Positions 36,732 through 44,521 of a DNA stretch of 64,000 nt are shown one piece after another. Each line of letters starts with the position of its first letter. The stretch's first letter is position 1. This DNA comes from Solimonas fluminis (GTDB taxonomy: Bacteria > Pseudomonadota > Gammaproteobacteria > Nevskiales > Nevskiaceae): NCBI RefSeq assembly GCF_002930645.1, contig NZ_PSNW01000003.1, forward strand, positions 372,001 through 436,000, given 5' to 3'. Below the pieces are notes generated by a model. That model ran no database searches. It saw only the letters and a list, made by a program, of their open reading frames with translations, and was not told the origin of the DNA. The position numbers and the translations under genes are program-made.

Positions 36732-37565
36732 ATGAAAAAGGATGACGCGAACAACGAGGCCAAGACCCACTACCGCACGATCTGGATCTCCGACGTGCAC
36801 CTGGGCACGGCCGGCTGCAAGGCCGACCACCTGGTCGACTTCCTGAAGGCGCACACCTGCGACACCCTGTACCTGGTCGGCGACATCGTCGACGGCTGGA
36901 AGCTCTCCGGCGGCTGGTTCTGGCCGCAGGAGCACACCAACGTGGTCCGCAAGATCCTGACCAAGGCCAAGCGCGACACGCAGGTGGTCTACATCACGGG
37001 CAACCACGACGAGTTCCTGCGCAAGTTCGTCGACTACCGCCTGGAGATCGGCAACATGCGCCTGGCCAACGAGGCGGTGCACATCACCGCCGACGGGCGC
37101 CGCCTGCTGGTCATCCACGGCGACTTCTTCGACGTCATCACCCGCTACCACAAGTGGATCGCGATGGCCGGCGACGCGCTGTACGAAGGCACCATGCGCT
37201 TCAACTACTGGTTCAACCGCGGCCGTTCGCTGCTGGGCATGCGCTACTGGTCGCTGTCGGCCTTCGCCAAGCAGCACGTCAAGACCGCGGTCAACGTCGT
37301 CTCCACCTTCGAGGAATCCCTGGCGCACGAATGCCGCCGCCGCAAGCTCGACGGCGTGGTCTGCGGCCACATCCACCACGCCGAGGCGCGCAGGATCGAC
37401 GGCGTCGACTACTACAATTGTGGCGACTGGGTGGAGAGCTGCACCGCCCTGGCCGAAGACCAGAACGGCCAGATCCACATCCTGCGCTGGGTGCAGCTGG
37501 ACCACCTGAACCAGGCCTCGCCCAAGGTCACCCCGCTGCGCAAGCCGGTCCCGGCCGCGGCCTGA
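36732..37565 (+). CDS. LpxH-like UDP-2,3-diacylglucosamine diphosphatase family protein
   Basis: A 277-residue metallophosphoesterase with ISDVHLG (residues 19-25), GDIVDGWK (50-57), TGNHDEF (89-95), VIHGDFFD and GHIHHAE (212-218). It is longer than classical LpxH (about 240) and closest to the LpxH-like/LpxH2 family, so a role in lipid A synthesis is possible but not proven. It has 59 nt between it and the preceding gene. Confidence 0.82.
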   Translation: MKKDDANNEAKTHYRTIWISDVHLGTAGCKADHLVDFLKAHTCDTLYLVGDIVDGWKLSGGWFWPQEHTNVVRKILTKAKRDTQVVYITGNHDEFLRKFVDYRLEIGNMRLANEAVHITADGRRLLVIHGDFFDVITRYHKWIAMAGDALYEGTMRFNYWFNRGRSLLGMRYWSLSAFAKQHVKTAVNVVSTFEESLAHECRRRKLDGVVCGHIHHAEARRIDGVDYYNCGDWVESCTALAEDQNGQIHILRWVQLDHLNQASPKVTPLRKPVPAAA

Positions 37566-37596
37566 GGCTCCCGGCGCCTCCCGCACCCGCTCCAGG

Positions 37597-37616
37597 GCGG
37601 GTAATCCCGCGTTTTT
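37597..37616 (+). terminator. Terminator of the LpxH-like gene
   Basis: A short GCGGG/CCCGC stem (37597-37601 with 37606-37610) followed by GTTTTT, 32 nt after the stop. Confidence 0.55.
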
Positions 37617-37675
37617 CCTGCGCCCCGGCCCTAGCCGCTAGAATGTCGGACAACGCCGACACGGTAGGGCTTCCC

Positions 37676-38854
37676 ATGCTGTTCTCGTTCTTCTTCGCAC
37701 TGCGCGCCGCCGGGCTCAAGTCCAGCCTCAGCGAGTTCCTCACGCTGCTCGAGGCCCTGTCCAAGAACGTCGCGATCTTCTCGCTGGACGACTTCTACTT
37801 CCTGGCCCGCACCTCGCTGGTCAAGGACGAGTCGCAGTTCGACCGCTTCGACCGCGCCTTCGCCGCCTACTTCAAGGGCATCGAGGCCCTGACCGGCGAG
37901 CTGTTCGCCAGCGTGCCCGAGGAGTGGCTGCGCCTGCAGGCCCAGAAGCTGCTGACCGACGAGGAGAAGGCCAAGATCGAAGCGCTGGGCGGCCTGGACA
38001 AGCTCATGGAGGTGCTCAAGCAGCGCCTGGAGGAGCAGAAGGAGCGCCACGAGGGCGGCAACAAGTGGATCGGCACCGGCGGCACCTCGCCCTTCGGCAA
38101 CGGCGGCTACAATCCCGAGGGCGTGCGCATCGGCGGCCAGGGCGGCGGCAAGACCGCGGTCAAGGTCTGGGAGAAGCGCGAATTCCGCAACCTGGACGAC
38201 ACGATCGAGCTGGGCACCCGCAACATCAAGGTGGCGCTGCGCCGCCTGCGCCGCTTCGCCCGCGAGGGTTCGCCCGACGTGCTGGACCTGGACGACACCA
38301 TCCGCTCCACCGCTCGCAACGCCGGCTACCTCGACATCAAGATGGTGCCGGAGCGCCACAACGCGGTGAAGGTGCTGCTGTTCCTCGACGTGGGCGGCTC
38401 CATGGACCCGCACGTGCGCGTCTGCGAGGAACTGTTCTCGGCCGCCAAGACCGAGTTCAAGCACCTGGAGTACTTCTACTTCCACAATTTCATCTACGAG
38501 ACGGTGTGGAAGGACAACAGCCGCCGCCACGGCGAGCGCATCCCGCTCTACGACATCCTTCACAAGTACACGCCCGACTACAAGGTGATCTTCGTCGGCG
38601 ACGCCACCATGAGCCCCTACGAGATCGTCCAGCCCGGCGGCAGCGTCGAGCACTGGAACGAGGAGGCCGGCGCGCAGTGGTTCAAGCGCGTGATGGATGT
38701 CTTCCCGCACCTGATCTGGCTGAACCCCGAGAACCCGCAGTACTGGGAGCATACCCAGTCCGTGCAGATCACCCAGGAGCTCCTCGGCCGGGAGCGCATG
38801 TTCCCCATGACCCTCTCCGGCCTGGAGCAGGGCATGAAGAAGCTGGCCCACTGA
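37676..38854 (+). CDS. VWA domain-containing (CoxE-like) protein
   Basis: A 392-residue protein with an N-terminal helical region, a Gly-rich linker (about residues 126-160) and a C-terminal von Willebrand factor A domain with the MIDAS-like DVGGSMD (238-244). Proteins of this type usually work with a MoxR-type AAA+ ATPase; none is nearby. ATG 37676 has a TAGGG site; an ATG at 37643 is possible. Confidence 0.85.
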   Translation: MLFSFFFALRAAGLKSSLSEFLTLLEALSKNVAIFSLDDFYFLARTSLVKDESQFDRFDRAFAAYFKGIEALTGELFASVPEEWLRLQAQKLLTDEEKAKIEALGGLDKLMEVLKQRLEEQKERHEGGNKWIGTGGTSPFGNGGYNPEGVRIGGQGGGKTAVKVWEKREFRNLDDTIELGTRNIKVALRRLRRFAREGSPDVLDLDDTIRSTARNAGYLDIKMVPERHNAVKVLLFLDVGGSMDPHVRVCEELFSAAKTEFKHLEYFYFHNFIYETVWKDNSRRHGERIPLYDILHKYTPDYKVIFVGDATMSPYEIVQPGGSVEHWNEEAGAQWFKRVMDVFPHLIWLNPENPQYWEHTQSVQITQELLGRERMFPMTLSGLEQGMKKLAH

Positions 38855-38895
38855 ACCACGCTGTCCATCACCATCGATAAACTGAGGGGAGAACC

Positions 38896-39297
38896 ATGTC
38901 TGCACTCGTCGCACTGATCGGCTTCACCGCCTGGACCCTGCTGCTCGTCTTCCTGGCCGTCAACTGGCGCGGCATCGAAATCCTGCGCGGCGTCAAGGCA
39001 GATTCCTGGACCCGCGGCGCGGAACGCGAGCGCCCGAGCTTGGTCAAACGCCTCGAACATGCCCATTTCAACTGCCTGGAAAACCTGCCCGTGTTCGCCG
39101 CCATCGTCCTGGCGGGCTATGCCATGGGCAAGGCGCCGGTGGTCGACGCCCTGGGCTGCGCCGTGCTCGCCGCCCGCATCGGCCAGAGCGTGGTCCACCT
39201 CATCGGCGTCTCGCACTGGCTGGTCATGCTGCGGGCGGCCTTCTACCTGGCCCAGATCCTGATGTTCTTCTACATGATGTGGGGCCTGGTCGCTTGA
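38896..39297 (+). CDS. MAPEG family membrane protein
   Basis: A 133-residue protein with four membrane helices and the MAPEG pattern (RGIEILRG, ER..PSLVKRLEHAHFNCLENLP). MAPEG proteins include glutathione-dependent transferases, but the substrate here is unknown. A strong GAGGGGAG site precedes ATG 38896. It overlaps sanA. Confidence 0.88.
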   Translation: MSALVALIGFTAWTLLLVFLAVNWRGIEILRGVKADSWTRGAERERPSLVKRLEHAHFNCLENLPVFAAIVLAGYAMGKAPVVDALGCAVLAARIGQSVVHLIGVSHWLVMLRAAFYLAQILMFFYMMWGLVA

Positions 39298-39971
39298 AGC
39301 CATCCACCCGACGCCGCGTCCGCCGCTGGTCCTGGAGCCTGCTCTGGACCTTCCTGCTGGTGATCCTGCTGGGCAACCGCTGGGTCATCAACAGCAGCGA
39401 CGGCTACATCACCGACAAGTGGGCGCTGCTGCCGGACAACGACGTGGGGCTGGTGCTCGGCACCAGCCCCTTCCTCGCCTCGGGCAAGACCAGCCCGGCC
39501 TTCCAGGGCCGCATCGACGCGGCCGCCGAGCTGTACCGCGTCGGCAAGGTCAAGCACCTGATCGTCAGCGGCGCCAACCCCGACGAGACCTACAACGAGC
39601 CGCGCGCCATGCGCAAGGCGCTGATGCAGGCCGGCGTGCCGGAAGAGGCCATCACGATGGACTTCGCCGGCTTCCGCACCTTCGACTCCGTGGTGCGCGC
39701 CAAGCAGGTGTTCAAGCTGTCGCGCATGACCATCATCACGCAGAAGTACCACAGCTATCGCGCCGTGTTCATCGCGCGCAAGTTCGACATCCCGGCCTAC
39801 GGTTTCATCGCGCCCGCCAACGCCGACGGCCGTCCGGGCAACCGCCACCCGATGCGCGAGATCTTCGCCCGCGTCGGCGCCATCCTCGACATCTTCGTGC
39901 TCAACACCCAGCCCCGGTTCCTCGGCGAGCCCGAGGCGGTCCCGCTGGCGCCGGAGGCGGAAGGCGCCTGA
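39294..39971 (+). CDS. sanA: SanA-like YdcF/DUF218 envelope protein
   Basis: A 225-residue protein with an N-terminal membrane anchor (about residues 12-28) and a DUF218 domain similar to E. coli SanA: LVLGTS, IVSGANPDETYNEP, MDFAGFRTFDSVVRAK and IITQKYHSYRAVFIA. SanA affects envelope barrier function and vancomycin sensitivity. The likely start is TTG 39294, whose bases overlap the upstream stop (TTGA); GTG 39279 is an alternative. Confidence 0.88.
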   Translation: MKPSTRRRVRRWSWSLLWTFLLVILLGNRWVINSSDGYITDKWALLPDNDVGLVLGTSPFLASGKTSPAFQGRIDAAAELYRVGKVKHLIVSGANPDETYNEPRAMRKALMQAGVPEEAITMDFAGFRTFDSVVRAKQVFKLSRMTIITQKYHSYRAVFIARKFDIPAYGFIAPANADGRPGNRHPMREIFARVGAILDIFVLNTQPRFLGEPEAVPLAPEAEGA

Positions 39972-39996
39972 GGGCACCGTCTCCAGGAACGAAAGA

Positions 39997-40019
39997 CCCG
40001 CCCTCCGGCGGGCTTTTTT
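39997..40019 (+). terminator. Intrinsic terminator of the MAPEG-sanA operon
   Basis: Stem CCCGCC/GGCGGG (39997-40002 with 40007-40012), loop CTCC, then C and seven T. The best intrinsic terminator in the window. Confidence 0.92.
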
Positions 40020-40066
40020 TCGCAGCCCCCACAGGCGCCGGGACAGCTCGGCGCGGCCGCGCCGGA

Positions 40067-40125
40067 CTAGGGCCTGTTAACACTACGGCCGTCGCTGCGA
40101 CAGCCGTAGTGTTAACAGGCCCTAG
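40067..40125. repeat. 23-bp perfect inverted repeat with CTAG ends
   Basis: Arms 40067-40089 and 40103-40125 are perfectly complementary; the 13-nt centre can add a further 4-bp stem after one mismatch. CTAG lies at both outer ends. The right CTAG contains the stop codon of the KimA-like gene. Similar outer ends occur in the repeats at 21352 and 53290. Confidence 0.9.
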
Positions 40126-42137
40126 CGCGACGTGCTGAAACGCTCGCGGTTGTCCTGGGGGATCTCGGGCACGCGCAGCGGCACGATCACCAGCTCCTTG
40201 CCGCGCAGGCTGAGCTGGCGCTGCATGGCCAGCGGCATCTGGTTGTGCAGGAAGCGCGTGACCGTGTGGTCGTGCTCGAACATCAGCTGGCTGGCGAAGC
40301 AGAGGCTGTCGGGATACTCGTCCAGCACCTGTTCCAGCAGCGCCGAAAGCTCCTGGAGGGGATCGTTGCCGTAGGCCTGGTAGCTGGCCGCGCGCAGGCC
40401 GCGGCTGGCGCAATAGCTGGTGAGGTAGCGCAGGGAGTTGTCGATGCGCACCTGCAGCGACTTGATCGCCCCGCCGCCGTCGAAACTCTGCTTGTCCACC
40501 TCGCCCACCGAGACGAACAGGTAGTTGCGGAAGCGTTCGGGGAACTGCTTGCGCGCCCATTCCAGCATCACCATGGCGGCGCCGCGGTTGTTGCCGACCA
40601 GGAACACCGCGGTGGGAGCCGTCTTGTCCTCGGGCGGATTCTCGGCGTCGATGTCCCAGGTCGGGCGCGGCGCGAAGTGGTTCTCGATCAGCGCCATCTG
40701 CCGCGCCACGCCCTCGTAGTGGCGATGGATCATCAGCCCCAGGCCCGCGACGCTGCCGGTGATCAGCAGCGTCACCCAGCCGCCGTGGGCGAATTTCTCC
40801 ACCAGCGTCACCAGCAGGATGAAGGCGCAGACCGTGAATCCCAGGGCCGACAGCAGGAAGGAGCGCAGCCAGGGCTGCATGAAGCGGCGCTGGTCCAGCC
40901 AGTGGCGGCAGAGGCCGGCCATGGCCAGCGTGAAGGTGATGAACACGTTGATCGAGTACAGCACCACCAGCAGGTGCACGCTGCCGCGGCTCCACAGCAG
41001 CACGGCCAGCGCGGCGGCCCCCATCAGCAGCACGCCGTTCTGCGTCACCAGCCGGCTGGACAGCTGGCGGAACTGGCGCGGCACCCAGCGGTCGGCCGCC
41101 ATGTTGGCCAGCACCGCGGGGCCGCCGAGGAAGCCGGTGTTGGCGCCCACGAACAGCAGGCAGGCTTCCAGCACCAGCACGCCCACCAGCAGGGCATGCG
41201 ACAGGCCGGGATCGGCAAAGCCGAAGCTGTCGATGATCATGCCGAAGGTCACGGCGTTGAGGGTCTGGCCGTGGACCGGCTCGACCTCCCAGAGCAGGTA
41301 CAGCAGCAGGATGCCGGACGCGACGAAGGCCAGCGACAAGGCCATGTAGAGCATCGTCAGGTGGCCGGTGCGCACGCGCGGCTCGGCCAGGATGTTGACG
41401 TTGTTCGACACCGCCTCCAGGCCGGTATAGGTGCCACCGCCGAGCGAGTAGGCCTTGAGCAGCAGCGCGATCGTGAAAAGCCAGCCCGCGGTGCCGGCCA
41501 GCTCATGGGTTTCCTGCACCGTCTGGGTGAACAGGGTGTCCAGCACCTCGACATGGGCGTAGATGCCGTAGACGATCAGGAACAGGTGCGAGACGAAGAA
41601 GCCGAGGAACAGCGGCAGCAGCACGCGGATCGATTCCTTCATGCCGCGCAGGTTGAGTCCCAGCAGCAGCAGCAACGCGAACGCCTGAGCCGCCAGCTTC
41701 CAGCCCAGCCATTGCGGCGGCAGGAAGCTGAAGATCGCATCCACGCCGGCGGCGACGGAGATGGTGATGGTCAGCACGTAGTCGATGATCAGCGCCGAGC
41801 CGGACACCAGTCCGGCGTAGGGACCGATCAGCTTGGTGGCCGCCTTGTAGCCGCCGCCCCCCGAGGGAAACAGCTCGATCACCTGGTTGTAGGCCAGCGC
41901 GATCACGAACACCGTGATGGCGGTGGCGATCACCAGCCAGAGGCCAAGGTGGGAATGCTCGCCGAGCGCCCGGAAGGCTTCCTCGGGACCATAGGCGCTG
42001 GACGACAGGCCGTCCGCACCCAGGCCCACCCAGGCCAGGAAGGCCACCAGGGCGAGGCTGTGACGCGTGCGGGGATCCAGCGGGTCGAGCGGTCGCCCGA
42101 CCAGGATGCGGCCCAGACCCTGGAAGAAATGCTTCAT
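40122..42137 (-). CDS. KimA-like APC-family permease (putative K+ importer)
   Basis: A 671-residue protein with about 12 membrane helices and a C-terminal soluble domain (residues about 490-650), as in KimA/YdaO. Family features include GADGLSSSAYGPEEAF, PSGGGGYKAATKLIGP and SALIIDYVLTITISVAAGVD. Bacterial KimA proteins import potassium with protons; the ion here is an inference. It is separated by 140 nt from the GMC oxidoreductase gene upstream. Its stop lies inside the inverted repeat. Confidence 0.85.
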   Translation of the reverse strand: MKHFFQGLGRILVGRPLDPLDPRTRHSLALVAFLAWVGLGADGLSSSAYGPEEAFRALGEHSHLGLWLVIATAITVFVIALAYNQVIELFPSGGGGYKAATKLIGPYAGLVSGSALIIDYVLTITISVAAGVDAIFSFLPPQWLGWKLAAQAFALLLLLGLNLRGMKESIRVLLPLFLGFFVSHLFLIVYGIYAHVEVLDTLFTQTVQETHELAGTAGWLFTIALLLKAYSLGGGTYTGLEAVSNNVNILAEPRVRTGHLTMLYMALSLAFVASGILLLYLLWEVEPVHGQTLNAVTFGMIIDSFGFADPGLSHALLVGVLVLEACLLFVGANTGFLGGPAVLANMAADRWVPRQFRQLSSRLVTQNGVLLMGAAALAVLLWSRGSVHLLVVLYSINVFITFTLAMAGLCRHWLDQRRFMQPWLRSFLLSALGFTVCAFILLVTLVEKFAHGGWVTLLITGSVAGLGLMIHRHYEGVARQMALIENHFAPRPTWDIDAENPPEDKTAPTAVFLVGNNRGAAMVMLEWARKQFPERFRNYLFVSVGEVDKQSFDGGGAIKSLQVRIDNSLRYLTSYCASRGLRAASYQAYGNDPLQELSALLEQVLDEYPDSLCFASQLMFEHDHTVTRFLHNQMPLAMQRQLSLRGKELVIVPLRVPEIPQDNRERFSTSR

Positions 42138-42277
42138 GCCGGCTCCGGCGCGGCGGCTGGCCCGGGAGCGGGCACGTTCACGGCCGAAGACGGCGCGAGA
42201 TTACTCCTCCCGCCGACCGGCGTCAGCGTTGACAGGCGGCGCGGTTTTGGACAGTGAAAAGGCGCGCCCCGGGAATC

Positions 42278-43876
42278 TCAGCCCTTGGCCAATTCTCCCG
42301 CCAGCCGCGTCGCATGCTTGGCCACCAGCCCGTAGATCGAAAGCTGCGGGTTGGCGCCGATGCTGGTCGGGAACAGCGAGCCGTCGAGCACATGCAGGTT
42401 CTCCAACTGGTGGTGCCGGCCGTGGCTGTCGGTGACGCTGGTCTTGGGATCGCCGCCCATGGCGCAGCCGCCCATCAGGTGCGCGCTGAACAGGCCGGTA
42501 CGGAACTTCACCATGCGCAGCGTCTCGACGTGGCGCAGGGCGTCGCCGGCGTTGCCGGCCCAGCGCGCGTCCAGGTGCACCTGGCGCACGCGCCGGGCGC
42601 CGGCGGCGAACTGCAGCTCCGCCATGCGCCGGTAGGCCTCGCGCATGCCCTGCCAGAGGTACTCGCTGAAATCGTAGTCCAGCAGCGGCTCGCCGGCGTC
42701 GTCGATCCGCACGCGGCCACCGGGCGACTCCTCGACGAAGCCGTCGCGCAGCAGCGCCAGCGCGGCGTTGAGCTGCGGCAGGTGGCCCACCTCGTCCTTC
42801 AGCTCCGCACCAAAGCGGCCGAACATGGTGGACAGCAGCGCCGGCATCATCGGCGGCACTTCCAGCTTGAAGCCGCAGGCGCCGGTGGCGCCCTGCTTCC
42901 ACTGGAAGTGATCGCTGGCGATGGACTGCGGCGCGCCGTAGTAGCCATCCACCTTCTGCGGCATCTCGGCGATGCTCAGCACCACCGGGTGCACGCAGGT
43001 GCGCAGGCCGAGCTGGCCGTGCGGATCGGGCGCGGCGCTGCGCAGCAGCAGCGCCGGCGTGTTGATGGCGCCGCCGGACAGCACATAGTGGCGCGCGCGG
43101 ACCGTCACGCGCACGCCGCTGGGCGCGAGGGCGTCGGGCTTGAGCGCCCGCGCCTCCAGGCCGGCGACGCGTCCGCCCTCGAAGCGCAGCGCCTGCACGC
43201 GCAGGTGGTGCACCAGTTCCGCGCCCTGGCGCAGCGACTGCGGGATGGTGGTCACCAGCATCGACTGCTTGGCGTTGGTCGGACAGCCCGTGCCGCAGTA
43301 GCCGAGGTTCCAGCAGCCGCGCACGTTTCGCGGGATCACATGCCATTCCCAGTCCAGCTTCGCCGCGCCGTCACGCAGCACGGCGTTGTTGGCATTGGGT
43401 GGCATGCCCCAGGGCGCCACGCCGAGCTGTTCCTCCATGCGCTGGAACCAGGGGGCGAGGTCCTGCTCCGAGGCCTCGCGCACGCCGTGCCGGGTAGCCC
43501 AGTGCTTCAGCGTTTCCGGCGGCGTGCGGAAACTGGAGGTCCAGTTGACCGTGGTGGTGCCGCCTACGGCACGGCCCTGCAGGATCTGCAGCGCGCCATC
43601 GGAGCTGGAGCGGCCGGCGCCCTCCTGGTAGAGCGTGGCGTAGGCGCGCGCCTCGTTCATGTCGCGGAAGTCGCGCGCGGTCTGCAGCGGCCCCTCCTCC
43701 AGGATCAGGACACGCAGGCCGGCCGCACTGAGGATCTGCGCGGCCGTGCCGCCGCCGGCGCCGCTGCCGACGATGGCCACGTCGGCTTCGAGCACCTGGT
43801 CCGCGGTGAAGGTGGAAGCGTCGCGTACCTTCCAGCCGCCCGCGATGCCGTCGGTATAGAGATCGTTGATCGCCAT
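42278..43876 (-). CDS. GMC-family FAD oxidoreductase
   Basis: A 532-residue flavoprotein with the Rossmann motif GSGAGG (37-42), LQGRAVGGTTTVNW, HLMGGCAMG and the C-terminal GANPQLSIYG with an FAD-contact pattern. It resembles the large subunit of membrane-linked alcohol/sugar dehydrogenases. The neighbouring Tat-signal protein is probably its small subunit. No cytochrome c subunit is seen nearby. Confidence 0.9.
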   Translation of the reverse strand: MAINDLYTDGIAGGWKVRDASTFTADQVLEADVAIVGSGAGGGTAAQILSAAGLRVLILEEGPLQTARDFRDMNEARAYATLYQEGAGRSSSDGALQILQGRAVGGTTTVNWTSSFRTPPETLKHWATRHGVREASEQDLAPWFQRMEEQLGVAPWGMPPNANNAVLRDGAAKLDWEWHVIPRNVRGCWNLGYCGTGCPTNAKQSMLVTTIPQSLRQGAELVHHLRVQALRFEGGRVAGLEARALKPDALAPSGVRVTVRARHYVLSGGAINTPALLLRSAAPDPHGQLGLRTCVHPVVLSIAEMPQKVDGYYGAPQSIASDHFQWKQGATGACGFKLEVPPMMPALLSTMFGRFGAELKDEVGHLPQLNAALALLRDGFVEESPGGRVRIDDAGEPLLDYDFSEYLWQGMREAYRRMAELQFAAGARRVRQVHLDARWAGNAGDALRHVETLRMVKFRTGLFSAHLMGGCAMGGDPKTSVTDSHGRHHQLENLHVLDGSLFPTSIGANPQLSIYGLVAKHATRLAGELAKG

Positions 43877-43888
43877 GCCCTGCCCCCT

Positions 43889-44455
43889 TCAGCGATTCAG
43901 CGATTCGTAGGCCCAGGCCAGCGGCCCGGGATAGCCCATCTGCGCCCAGCCTTCCGGCTGGGTGTAGTGCGCCGTGCAGCAGAGCTTGTTGAAGGCCAGG
44001 TAGCCGGCGTTGAACAGGCCCACGCGGCTGTCGCGCCAGCGCTCCAGGAAGGCCGCCACCTGCTGCGGCGTGGCCTCGCGCCAGGGCTCCGCGATGCCGG
44101 TGGCAAGCCAGCGCGCCGGCCGCAGATGCAACAGGTCGAACAGCTTGAACACCTCGCGCTGCGCCGGGGCACCCAGGCGCAGCACCGCGTCGTCGATACG
44201 CGCCAGGTGGCCGTCGAGCGGCGCCGCGGCGGGCAGGCTGCCGGCCAGCATCACCGGCAGCAGGGCGCGGAACAGTTCCACGTCGGCGTCGCGCAGGCGG
44301 CGCAGGCCGGCCGCGGCCGCATGGTCGCGGCGCGAACAGCCGGCCAGGCCGGCGCCCAGGCTGGACACCGTCAGCACGGTGCCGGCGGCCAGGCCCAGCT
44401 TCAGCAGGGAGCGCCGGCTCAGCGGCGCGGAGGATTCGGGCATCGGAGTCTGCAT
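43889..44455 (-). CDS. Tat-signal small subunit-like protein of GMC dehydrogenase
   Basis: A 188-residue protein with a twin-arginine motif (SRRSLLKLG, residues 13-21), a hydrophobic stretch, and a lipobox-like LAGC at residue 40, suggesting a lipoprotein. The remainder resembles gluconate-dehydrogenase subunit 3-type helper subunits that help export the folded FAD subunit. It precedes the GMC gene by 12 nt. TAGAAT at 44478-44473 may be its -10 box. Start uncertain (ATG 44455 or 44443). Confidence 0.78.
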   Translation of the reverse strand: MQTPMPESSAPLSRRSLLKLGLAAGTVLTVSSLGAGLAGCSRRDHAAAAGLRRLRDADVELFRALLPVMLAGSLPAAAPLDGHLARIDDAVLRLGAPAQREVFKLFDLLHLRPARWLATGIAEPWREATPQQVAAFLERWRDSRVGLFNAGYLAFNKLCCTAHYTQPEGWAQMGYPGPLAWAYESLNR

Positions 44456-44480
44456 AATTGAACGATCGTATTATTCTAGC

Positions 44481-44516
44481 CAAAAAGAAGCGGGGCAGCC
44501 GTCCGGCACGCCCCGC
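44481..44516 (-). terminator. Terminator of the DUF1302 gene
   Basis: Stem GCGGGGC/GCCCCGC (44490-44496 with 44510-44516), followed on the minus strand by TTCTTTTTG, just after the stop at 44522. Confidence 0.82.
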
Positions 44517-44521
44517 CGGGG

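Noticed and set aside
40122-42137. Kup potassium transporter
   Set aside because: The N-terminal GADGLSSSAYGPEE and PSGGGGY motifs fit KimA/YdaO-type APC permeases rather than Kup.
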